Translations under genes and position numbers: made by a program | In this document: positions 8,016 to 15,580 of the stretch, piece by piece | Layout of the letters: every line of letters begins with the position of its first letter | How positions within the stretch are numbered: the first letter of the stretch is position 1 | DNA from: Bryobacter sp. | Lineage (GTDB): Bacteria; Acidobacteriota; Terriglobia; Bryobacterales; Bryobacteraceae | Assembly: GCA_022843625.1 (NCBI GenBank) | Contig: JALHNH010000032.1 | Location: forward strand, 1-64,000 | Direction of reading: 5' to 3' | Length of the DNA stretch: 64,000 nt | The notes under the pieces: generated by a model | The model's database searches: none | The model's input: the letters and a program-made list of their open reading frames with translations, nothing else | Told to the model about the DNA's origin: nothing

Positions 8016-8794
8016 GCTTTCCTGGCGATGATCTCGAGGTAGTCGATGGCAGCGAAAAATCCCTGTTCGGTTTTTTGGTTGTAGAGACTCGCCAGAGCGA
8101 GGAATTCCTGGTCCAGCTCGGCGGCCTCTGCCGGATTCTTGTTCTCGTAAGCCAACAATACAGGAGCAAGAAATTGTTTCTGGCCGGCGAGCCACTGCTC
8201 AGGGCTCAGGGCGCGAGGGTAAAACGGGCGCTTCTCAATTTTTACGCTCGCAAAGTAGCGTGATAATTGATTCACCACGAAGGCTTCAGCGCCCCAGTTG
8301 CGTGAGATCTCAATCGATTTGATTTCGGGCCGGGCACGCCCGCAGATCTCAAAGAGGCGGTAATTCATCCCTGTACTCGCCCAACTGGTAAGCGCAAGAC
8401 ATCCTTTGGGACGCAAGACTCTGGCCGCTTCACGGACGCTCCCTTCGGCATCGTCACTAAAAACCAGGCCAAAGGTGCTTAGGGCCACGTCGAAACTGGC
8501 ATCAGGGAAAGGCAGCGCTTCTGCACCTGCCAGATGATAGTCAATTTCCACACCTTCAAAGTGACTTCGCTCCACCGCTCGATTGAGGAGTTTTTGAACT
8601 GGATCGGCACCACTTACCACTGCGCGGCGCCGGGCAGCAGCTAAAGCCGTGTTGCCTGTCCCACATCCGATATCGAGCACGCGGTCCCCAGCATAAACAG
8701 GCACGGCATCGCAGAGCAGTTCACCAACAATTTGGGCACCCGGGGCAATACGGGAAAAATCGCCAGCCTCCCAGAGATTCTTATTCATCTTCAT
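8012..8794 (-). CDS. Class I SAM-dependent methyltransferase (UbiE-like)
   Basis: 260 residues. Motif I VLDIGCGTGNTALAAA (about 40-55) is the SAM-binding loop. Acidic motif II SGADPV follows, then ALPFPDASFDVALSTFGLVF (motif III/IV) near 95-115, the Methyltransf_11 pattern. It acts on a small molecule rather than RNA; the substrate is unknown. It is the last gene of a five-gene minus-strand run: its start lies inside the 3' end of the permease-amidohydrolase gene (14-base overlap), so translation is probably coupled. An in-frame ATG two codons later is an alternative start. Confidence 0.88.
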   Translation of the reverse strand: MKMNKNLWEAGDFSRIAPGAQIVGELLCDAVPVYAGDRVLDIGCGTGNTALAAARRRAVVSGADPVQKLLNRAVERSHFEGVEIDYHLAGAEALPFPDASFDVALSTFGLVFSDDAEGSVREAARVLRPKGCLALTSWASTGMNYRLFEICGRARPEIKSIEISRNWGAEAFVVNQLSRYFASVKIEKRPFYPRALSPEQWLAGQKQFLAPVLLAYENKNPAEAAELDQEFLALASLYNQKTEQGFFAAIDYLEIIARKA

Positions 8795-10967
8795 CCTTTA
8801 GCAGCGAGTTACGGCCAATTCGTTCCCCTTTTAGCAGCACGGCAGAAATACGACTGAGACTCTTGATGTCTTTCACTGGGTCCCCGTCGACCAGAAGCAA
8901 ATTGGCATCCTTGCCAACCTCGATCGTACCGATGCGACTTCCCTGCCCCAGCAGTTCGGCTGAAGTCCTGGTGGCTGCAATCAGAGCTCGATCTGCAGGA
9001 ATTCCCGCCGCTACCCAGAGTTCGAGTTCGTACTGGATCGTCGGCCCGTGAAAGACCAGCGGATTACCGGCGTCAGTGCCTGTCACCAGCCTCACGCCAG
9101 CATCGAAGACTCGCTTGAGGTTGGCCTTCACCCGGTTCATGTCGACTGCATATTCCAGATTGGCTGCCTGAAGGGTCATCAATTTGCGTGTGGATTTGAC
9201 CAGATCGAGAGGAACCGCCTGTTGCAGAAGGCTGTCGTCGAGACGCGCAAAGTCCTGATCACCGATCATTCGCAGGCTGTCGAAGACGCTTAAGGTTGGG
9301 TCGTAGTAAAAACCGGAAGCCGCCATTTTCTTCAGCAGATCATCTGGAAGCATGTCATTGGCACTGCCGTGTTCCACCCCATCGGCGCCCGCCTCAAAGG
9401 CATCCTGAACATCCACGGCCTTGCTGGTATGTACGACAGACTTGAGACCTTGCGACTTTGCCTCGGCACAGATCGCACGCAGGATCTTGAGATCCAGGCG
9501 AGCCATGGGAGACTTCTCCGTTCCGCTCTCAAGAACCGCCTTGATGCCGTCGACTCCCTTTATCTTTAGCTCTCGCACCATTTGATGGGCCTCTGCTTCC
9601 GACTTGGGCAAGCGCACGAACTGGCTTTCCCCCAGTGCCTGCATGTTCTGCGGCAAGTACTTCAGCATCTGCGTTGGATGCCCGCCGGCGGCACTAAAGA
9701 GAGGACCGACAGCATAAAGCTCTGACGTCAGAACTTCGCCGCTTCGCTCCCGCTTTCGGAGATCGAGCATAGTGTCGACCCAATCTCCTGTGCTCCTCAC
9801 TGAGGTGATGCCCGAGTATAGATAAGCCTTGAGCCGCTGCTCGTTGAGCTTGAGATCCTGGTACTTGCTGGCATCTTCGTAGATGCCGCCGGGAGCGCCA
9901 AGATGGATGTGAGCGTCGATCAGACCGGGCAACAAAGTCTTGCCTGCGGCTTCGATTTCAAGGGCGTTGAGAGTCTTGCCCTCTGGCGAGGTGCCTGTAA
10001 TGATTTGCGCGATCCTGCCGTTCCGGATCAGGACGCTGCCACCTTCAATCACCGTACCGGTGGAAGTGAAGATACGGGCGTTCTTGATCAGGATCGATTG
10101 CTTGCGGGCGAGTTCGCGATCCAGCATTTTCGTCTTGTTCAAATTCTCTTTACTCTGGAGATTCCAGGCGCCGATCACGAAGAAGGGAGCGAGTACGGCC
10201 AGCACCCAGGCCTTGGCCCGGGGCGGCATCTTCTCGCCTTTTTCCCAGCGAAAGACCTTGAGCGAAATCAGCGTGCAGGCCAGGGTTGTGATGATGAGTG
10301 CAGCTACAGACTTCCAGTTGTCGAGCAGACTTTCCTGCTTGAGCAGGATGCCCTGCAAGCCACTCACCATGTGCGTCGAGGGAATGAATTGAACCAGATT
10401 TTGCGCCCATTCCGGCAGGATTGAGATCGGCACGGTGGCGCCACTCAAGAGCATCATCGGGAAATAAAGACACTGGATGATGATCTGGCTTTCGGCCATG
10501 CTGTTGGCTACTGCGGCGATGATGCCGCCCATGCTGCGCATCGCAAAATTGGCAATGATGACGAAAGTGAAGAAACTGATCCAGTTGGCCGGCCAGGCCA
10601 TGCCGTATTGCGCGATGCTTAGAAAAAGCATCAGGATGACTACTGGCAGATATTGGAGCACGCCAACTACGAGGCCACTTACCAGGATGGGCAAGGCCCC
10701 AGGCGGAGCCACTTTATAGCGGCGCAGGATTCCATTTTCACGTTCTGAGATGGCTCGTAATCCGCCTCCAAAAAATCCGTTGCCAAGCAACCCGATTGTT
10801 AAGACACTAGTGAGCACGGCGGCAATGGAGTTTGTTTCTTTCGCCTTGCCGAGGGTGGCAAACATGAAAAAGAAAAAAAGGGGAAAGGCGTAGTTGAAGA
10901 AGAAGACCGTGCGCTCGCGCATCGTCAGACGCAGGTTCGAAACAATATGCGCAATAAAGGGCTTCAT
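8781..10967 (-). CDS. ABC-2 permease fused to a metal-dependent amidohydrolase
   Basis: 728 residues in one frame. Residues 1-245 are an ABC-2 type permease: six hydrophobic segments and the family loop LSGATVPISILPEW. Residues 251-270 (AWVLAVLAPFFVIGAWNLQ) form a seventh helix. Residues 290-725 are a complete amidohydrolase of the imidazolonepropionase/Xaa-Pro type: His353 and His355 (DAHIHLG), Lys476 as candidate carboxylated lysine, His513, His533 and Asp632 (VTGTDAG). With a cytoplasmic N-terminus, six helices would leave the C-terminus inside; the seventh should place the enzyme in the periplasm. The ATPase gene ends 3 bases upstream and a methyltransferase overlaps the end. Domain identities are clear; topology is inferred. 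Two fused genes or an assembly artefact seem unlikely, since the frame is continuous. Confidence 0.9.
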   Translation of the reverse strand: MKPFIAHIVSNLRLTMRERTVFFFNYAFPLFFFFMFATLGKAKETNSIAAVLTSVLTIGLLGNGFFGGGLRAISERENGILRRYKVAPPGALPILVSGLVVGVLQYLPVVILMLFLSIAQYGMAWPANWISFFTFVIIANFAMRSMGGIIAAVANSMAESQIIIQCLYFPMMLLSGATVPISILPEWAQNLVQFIPSTHMVSGLQGILLKQESLLDNWKSVAALIITTLACTLISLKVFRWEKGEKMPPRAKAWVLAVLAPFFVIGAWNLQSKENLNKTKMLDRELARKQSILIKNARIFTSTGTVIEGGSVLIRNGRIAQIITGTSPEGKTLNALEIEAAGKTLLPGLIDAHIHLGAPGGIYEDASKYQDLKLNEQRLKAYLYSGITSVRSTGDWVDTMLDLRKRERSGEVLTSELYAVGPLFSAAGGHPTQMLKYLPQNMQALGESQFVRLPKSEAEAHQMVRELKIKGVDGIKAVLESGTEKSPMARLDLKILRAICAEAKSQGLKSVVHTSKAVDVQDAFEAGADGVEHGSANDMLPDDLLKKMAASGFYYDPTLSVFDSLRMIGDQDFARLDDSLLQQAVPLDLVKSTRKLMTLQAANLEYAVDMNRVKANLKRVFDAGVRLVTGTDAGNPLVFHGPTIQYELELWVAAGIPADRALIAATRTSAELLGQGSRIGTIEVGKDANLLLVDGDPVKDIKSLSRISAVLLKGERIGRNSLLKDEDE

Positions 10968-10970
10968 TCG

Positions 10971-11882
10971 CTATTCCCTCAGCTTCTTGCCGGTCAGCTC
11001 GATGAATACATCTTCGAGTGTGGGCTTCTTGAGGCTGATGTCGGTCATACCCAACCCGTGGGCGTCGATCCACTTGACGAGTTCTACCACGGTCTTGGCA
11101 GGCTGAACACTGGAAGTGGTAAGGGTGAGGCGGTCGTGGCTTAGGACAGTGTCTGCGGGCAAGACTTCAGAGCCAAGCGGTGCCTCAAGATGGATCTCTA
11201 CTTTGGTAGTGCCAAGCGTGCGGGCCTGTATCTCTCTGGGGGAGCCTTCGGCGATGATGCGGCCCTGATCGATGATGGCCACGCGATCACACAAACGTTC
11301 TGCTTCCTCAATGTAGTGAGTGGTCAGGATGATCGTGCGCTTGTCCTGTTTGAGTTCTTCAATCAGCTTGTGAATTTCAAGGCGAACCTGCGGGTCTAGG
11401 CCGGTGGTTGGTTCATCGAAGAAAACAATCTGCGGATCGTTGACTAGTGCGAGGGCAATCGCGACGCGCTGCTTTTGACCGCCCGATAGCGTGCCGTAGT
11501 AGGCATTCTTCTTCTCATCCAGCTGAAGCCGGCGAAGCAGGCGGCTCTTGTCGATGTTCCGTTCGTAGAAGGCGGAGAAAAGATCGACGGCTTCAATCAC
11601 CTTCATCTTTTCAGGCAGATTATTGGATTGAAGACAGACGCCGATGCGCTCCTTCAGTTGCGAGGCGTCGCGTTCCGGATCAAAGCCGAGCACGTTTACG
11701 ACACCAGAGCTGCGGCTGCGGATGCCTTCGAGAATCTCAACCGTTGTAGTTTTGCCTGCTCCATTCGGGCCCAGAAGCCCGAGAACCTGACCAGCCTGAA
11801 CCGAGAAGTCGATCCCTCGAACGGCATCCACATCGCCATAGCTTTTCTTGAGATCCGAAACCGCGATGACTGTATCAGGCAT
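10971..11882 (-). CDS. ABC transporter ATP-binding protein (ABC-2 exporter type)
   Basis: 303 residues. Walker A GPNGAGKTT (about 38-46), Q-loop CLQSNN, signature LSGGQKQRVAIA (about 137-148), Walker B IVFFDEPTTGLD (about 158-169) and switch His TTHYIEEAERL are all intact. A C-terminal regulatory tail of about 80 residues is typical of drug/antibiotic and DRA exporters (CcmA/NatA group). It must energise the permease half of the fusion protein encoded 3 bases downstream. The upstream DJ-1/PfpI gene ends 6 bases away. Confidence 0.95.
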   Translation of the reverse strand: MPDTVIAVSDLKKSYGDVDAVRGIDFSVQAGQVLGLLGPNGAGKTTTVEILEGIRSRSSGVVNVLGFDPERDASQLKERIGVCLQSNNLPEKMKVIEAVDLFSAFYERNIDKSRLLRRLQLDEKKNAYYGTLSGGQKQRVAIALALVNDPQIVFFDEPTTGLDPQVRLEIHKLIEELKQDKRTIILTTHYIEEAERLCDRVAIIDQGRIIAEGSPREIQARTLGTTKVEIHLEAPLGSEVLPADTVLSHDRLTLTTSSVQPAKTVVELVKWIDAHGLGMTDISLKKPTLEDVFIELTGKKLRE

Positions 11883-11888
11883 ACAGGG

Positions 11889-12413
11889 CTATTGACGTGA
11901 GAGGACGTCGATCATCGCAATGCAGAAGGCAGGAAGATCTTCTGGCTTGCGCGAGGTAACAAGGTTGCGATCTACAACCACTTCGGCATCCACCCAGTGG
12001 GCTCCGGCATTGATCACATCGTCCTTGATCGCATAGAAACTGGTCACCTTGCGGCCTTTGAGCATGCGTGAAGAGCAGAGCACCCAGGGGCCGTGACAGA
12101 TGGCAGAAACCATTTTGCCGGCCTTGTCGATTTCATGCACGAAGGTTGTCGCAGCAGGATGGCGGCGGATATGGTCGGGAGCGAATCCGCCCGGAGCCAC
12201 TACGCCATCGTAGTCTTCAGGATTGAGGTCGCTATAGCTCTTCTCAGCGATGGCAGGATAACCAACCTTGCTTGGGTAGCTCTTGCCCGCTTCTGCGCCC
12301 ACAAGATGAACTTCGGCTCCGGCTTCTTTCAGACGGTAGTAGGGGTACCAGACTTCCATTTCCTGATAGAGCTGATCGACGAGAACGGCAATGCGTTTTC
12401 CCTTAAGTTGCAT
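11889..12413 (-). CDS. DJ-1/PfpI family protein (YhbO/YraA-like)
   Basis: 174 residues, standard PfpI length. The nucleophile elbow is SAICHGPWVL with Cys near 107. Upstream VAPGGFAPDHIR carries the Gly/Asp contacts, and a Glu near residue 20 (YQEMEVWYP) completes the reactive-cysteine environment. Relatives have been described as proteases, chaperones or deglycases acting on glyoxal adducts; which activity applies here cannot be told. Second gene of the five-gene operon, 5 bases after the beta-lactamase-like gene and 6 before the ABC ATPase. Confidence 0.92.
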   Translation of the reverse strand: MQLKGKRIAVLVDQLYQEMEVWYPYYRLKEAGAEVHLVGAEAGKSYPSKVGYPAIAEKSYSDLNPEDYDGVVAPGGFAPDHIRRHPAATTFVHEIDKAGKMVSAICHGPWVLCSSRMLKGRKVTSFYAIKDDVINAGAHWVDAEVVVDRNLVTSRKPEDLPAFCIAMIDVLSRQ

Positions 12414-12418
12414 GTACC

Positions 12419-13297
12419 TTAGCGTACGCCAAGATTGCCGTAAATGTTACCGGATTCGAGCTTCGAGAAGTGTTCGTAGACCATACGTGTGATCGCTTCG
12501 ACTGGCGAATCAGGCTCTTTGAGGTAGGTGCCCATCACGGCCAGAATGAAGGGCCTGCCCTTCATGTAGACGATGCCTGTCTCGGTGCGCACACCAGTAA
12601 GTTCACCCACCTTCGATGCCACTTCAATCCCGGCGGGCACACCCTTGCGCATGTCTGCCTTGACCAGCTTCATCATGGCAATCATCTCAGCGCTTGCTTT
12701 GGCACTCACAGCCTTGCCGTCGTAGATGAGCCGGGCGATTTCTACCATCTCCTCCGGGGTTGAGATGTTTTCTTCGTTGCGCGAGGCTGCGGCCTGGTCA
12801 ATCATTACGCGCTGTAGCCGGGTGGAGAGGAATCCCAGATTGGAGGTGGTCTGATTGATGTTGGCCATTCCTGCACGGCGGATGCACCAGTTGGTTGCGG
12901 TGTTGTCGCTAGAGGCGATCATCTCGCGAACGATCTCTTCAATCGTCACCTTGAGCGAACCGTTCTTGAGGCGATGCTGCAGCACGCCGCTGCCTCCCAC
13001 CAACTCCGAAGGCTGCAGGGTAACGGTGTCGTCAAATCGAAGCTTGCCCTCTTCGCGCAGGCGAAACATCTCGATTAGGATCGGGATCTTGATGGCACTG
13101 GCTTGCGGGAAAAGAACCTTGCCGTGGTGGCTGAAGCGCTGGCCAGTCTTGAGATCGATGATGGCGACGCCAAGAACTCCCTCCATTTTGGAATCGTAGG
13201 CCTCGATTCTCAACCGGAGCTTTTCGCCCAACAAGTCAGAAACGGTCTGGCCAAAGAGCATTAAGACCGCGAAAGAAAACAAAAAGAAAAGGCGCAT
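12419..13297 (-). CDS. Class A beta-lactamase-like secreted serine hydrolase
   Basis: 292 residues with signal peptide (MRLFFLFSFAVLMLFGQ). Class A landmarks are Ser67-A-I-K70 (active site), Ser130-Asp-Asn132 and Lys229-V-G231, with normal spacing. The omega-loop E-x-x-L-N of true class A enzymes is not visible; the corresponding region reads MIDQAAASRNEENISTP, so the deacylating Glu166 equivalent is uncertain. It belongs to the Beta-lactamase2 group, which includes enzymes of unknown substrate as well as lactamases. Periplasmic. First gene of the operon running to the methyltransferase at 8012. Confidence 0.85.
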   Translation of the reverse strand: MRLFFLFSFAVLMLFGQTVSDLLGEKLRLRIEAYDSKMEGVLGVAIIDLKTGQRFSHHGKVLFPQASAIKIPILIEMFRLREEGKLRFDDTVTLQPSELVGGSGVLQHRLKNGSLKVTIEEIVREMIASSDNTATNWCIRRAGMANINQTTSNLGFLSTRLQRVMIDQAAASRNEENISTPEEMVEIARLIYDGKAVSAKASAEMIAMMKLVKADMRKGVPAGIEVASKVGELTGVRTETGIVYMKGRPFILAVMGTYLKEPDSPVEAITRMVYEHFSKLESGNIYGNLGVR

Positions 13298-13414
13298 GGG
13301 TAAATCTTAGCATCAAGCACTAAGGTTTTCTGCTCAGAGGAATTGGCATTTTTGGCTGTTCGCAGCTATTTTGAAATTATATTTCTTTTGTTTTCAATAG
13401 TTTGAATTATTTTT

Positions 13415-13441
13415 TTAGCAGTCTCTGCCTGAGTGTGCTAA
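13415..13441 (+). promoter_or_regulatory. CIRCE-like HrcA operator
   Basis: TTAGCAGTC, nine bases, then GTGTGCTAA. Each arm matches the CIRCE consensus (TTAGCACTC-N9-GAGTGCTAA) at 8 of 9 positions with the exact spacing. It lies 72 bases before the groES ATG. CIRCE is bound by the heat-shock repressor HrcA, so groESL should be induced by heat or unfolded protein. No convincing -35/-10 pair could be fixed; the flank is very AT-rich. Confidence 0.85.
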
Positions 13442-13513
13442 TTCTAATGGTTGTGAAGGCACTGTTGGTGCCTGCATAACTAAAATTCAAACAATCGATG
13501 GAGGTTGTCCACG

Positions 13514-13804
13514 ATGAACATCCGCCCGCTATATGACCGCATTGTGGTTAAGCGCCTGGAAAATGACGTAGACATGGTGAATGGCCTGTACATTCCCGAT
13601 TCTGCGAAAGAAAAGCCCCAAGAAGGGGAAGTTGTCGCTGTCGGTAAGGGCAAGCGCCTGGAAGACGGCAAGGTTGTCGCACTGGATGTCAAGCCTGGAG
13701 ATCGCATTCTCTTTGGCAAGTATTCGGGTTCCGATATCAAGCTGAACAACGAAGAATACATGATCATGCGCGAAGACGAAGTCCTCGGCATCCTCGAAAA
13801 GTAA
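13514..13804 (+). CDS. groES: Co-chaperonin GroES
   Basis: 96 residues from ATG 13514 (MNIRPLYDRIVVKRLE), with GGAGG 9 bases upstream; a TTG three codons earlier is in frame but unlikely. The mobile loop (about 17-34, NGLYIPDSAKEKPQEGEV) and the VKPGDRILFGKYSG segment are typical. The seven-subunit lid of GroEL, cytoplasmic. In operon with groEL 21 bases downstream and controlled by the CIRCE-like site. Confidence 0.98.
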   Translation: MNIRPLYDRIVVKRLENDVDMVNGLYIPDSAKEKPQEGEVVAVGKGKRLEDGKVVALDVKPGDRILFGKYSGSDIKLNNEEYMIMREDEVLGILEK

Positions 13805-13825
13805 GGCAACAGGAGAACTAGAACC

Positions 13826-15460
13826 ATGCCCGCAAAGCAAATTGTATACGCTGAAAATTCCCGCCAGGCGATCCTGCGCGGTGTTAACCAGTTGGCTGAC
13901 GCAGTAAAAGTCACCCTGGGCCCCAAGGGCCGTAACGTCGTACTCGAAAAGAAGTTCGGCGGCCCGACGATCACCAAGGACGGCGTCACCGTCGCCAAGG
14001 AAGTCGAACTCCGTGATCCGCTCGAAAACATGGGCGCACAGATGGTACGCGAAGTGGCCTCCAAGACCAGCGACATCGCTGGCGACGGAACCACCACCGC
14101 CACCATTCTTGCCCAGAGCATCTTCCGCGAAGGTGTCAAGCACGTAGCGGCCGGTGCAAACCCGATGGCCCTCAAGCGCGGCATCGACAAGGCTGTCGAA
14201 ATTGTCGTAAAGGAAATCGAAAAGCAGGCCGTCAAGGTCACCTCGGACGACAAAATCGCCCAGGTTGGCACGATCTCCGCCAACGGCGACACCGAAATCG
14301 GCAACACGATTGCCGAAGCCATGAAGAAGGTCGGCAAGGACGGTGTCATCACCGTTGAAGAGTCCAAGACCATGCACACCGAACTGATGACCGTCGAAGG
14401 TATGCAGTTTGACCGTGGTTACCTCAGCCCCTACTTCATCTCCGATCCGGACCGCATGGAATGCGTGATGGAAAACCCCTACATTCTCATCCACGAGAAG
14501 AAGATCAGCAACATGAAGGACCTCCTTCCCTTGCTCGAGCAGATTGCCCGCTCAGGCAGCCCGCTCGTGATCATCGCGGAAGAAGTAGAAGGCGAAGCGC
14601 TCGCAACCCTCGTTGTGAACAAGCTGCGTGGCACCCTGAACGTTGCAGCCGTGAAGGCACCTGGCTTCGGCGATCGTCGTAAGGCGATGCTCGAAGACAT
14701 CGGTATCCTCACCGGCGGCAAGGCGATCATGGAAGAAACGGGCATCAAGCTCGAAGGCGTTCGCCTTGAAGATCTCGGCCGCGCCAAGCGCGTCGTCATC
14801 GACAAAGACAACACCACCGTGATCGACGGCGCTGGCGAAGCCAAGGGCATCGAAGGCCGCATCAAGCAGTTGCGTGCACAGATCGAAGAAACCACTTCCG
14901 ATTACGATCGTGAAAAGCTGCAGGAACGTCTGGCGAAGCTCGCCGGCGGCGTTGCAGTGATCAAGGTCGGTGCAGCCACCGAAACCGAAATGAAGGAAAA
15001 GAAGGCCCGCGTCGAAGACGCCCTGCACGCCACCCGCGCAGCCGTTGAAGAAGGCATCGTTGCCGGCGGCGGCGTAGCCCTCCTCCGCGCTTCGGCCGCT
15101 CTGAACCTCATGACCCTCGAAGGTGACGAAGCCATCGGCGTCAACATCATCAAGCGCGCTTGTGAAGAGCCGGTTCGTCAGATCTCTGGCAACGCTGGTT
15201 TTGAAGGCGCCACGATCGTCGAGAAGATCAAGGCAATCGCAGACGCCAGTTTCGGCTTCAACGCCCAGACCGGTGTCTTTGAAGACCTGATCGCCGCTGG
15301 TGTCATCGACCCGGCCAAGGTAACCCGCTCGGCCCTGCAGAACTCCTCTTCGATCAGCGGCCTCATGCTGACCACCGAAGCGATGATCTGCGAGATCCCC
15401 GAGAAGAAGGCTGCTCCTGCCCCCGGTGGTCACGACCACGGCGGCGGCATGGACTACTAA
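13826..15460 (+). CDS. groEL: Chaperonin GroEL
   Basis: 544 residues, full length. Highly conserved motifs are visible: VTLGPKGRNVVL, GDGTTTATILAQ (ATP binding and hydrolysis, with Asp of GDGTT), AVEEGIVAGGGVALLR, and a Gly/His/Met-rich tail GGHDHGGGMDY replacing the usual GGM repeats. A double-ring ATP-dependent folding chamber working with GroES. Ribosome site AGGAG about 11 bases before ATG. An intrinsic terminator follows 30 bases after the stop. Strong Lys-AAG/Arg-CGC/CGT codon bias suggests high expression. Confidence 0.99.
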   Translation: MPAKQIVYAENSRQAILRGVNQLADAVKVTLGPKGRNVVLEKKFGGPTITKDGVTVAKEVELRDPLENMGAQMVREVASKTSDIAGDGTTTATILAQSIFREGVKHVAAGANPMALKRGIDKAVEIVVKEIEKQAVKVTSDDKIAQVGTISANGDTEIGNTIAEAMKKVGKDGVITVEESKTMHTELMTVEGMQFDRGYLSPYFISDPDRMECVMENPYILIHEKKISNMKDLLPLLEQIARSGSPLVIIAEEVEGEALATLVVNKLRGTLNVAAVKAPGFGDRRKAMLEDIGILTGGKAIMEETGIKLEGVRLEDLGRAKRVVIDKDNTTVIDGAGEAKGIEGRIKQLRAQIEETTSDYDREKLQERLAKLAGGVAVIKVGAATETEMKEKKARVEDALHATRAAVEEGIVAGGGVALLRASAALNLMTLEGDEAIGVNIIKRACEEPVRQISGNAGFEGATIVEKIKAIADASFGFNAQTGVFEDLIAAGVIDPAKVTRSALQNSSSISGLMLTTEAMICEIPEKKAAPAPGGHDHGGGMDY

Positions 15461-15490
15461 ACAGTAGCCCAGCTCCAAGCTAAACGAGAA

Positions 15491-15518
15491 GCCCGCCGGT
15501 GACCCCGGCGGGCTTTTT
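15491..15518 (+). terminator. Intrinsic terminator of groESL
   Basis: GCCCGCCGG pairs perfectly with CCGGCGGGC (9 bp) around a 5-base loop (TGACC), followed by TTTTT. It sits 30 bases after the groEL stop and separates the operon from the next plus-strand gene. Confidence 0.95.
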
Positions 15519-15580
15519 GTCTTCGCTCGATACCTCGATGAAACTAATGAGGAACCTCAAATCCGCCGATTGAATCTGGT

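Noticed and set aside
14552..15478. Long open frames antisense to groEL
   Set aside because: They arise from the strong codon bias of groEL; no ribosome site and no recognisable domains.
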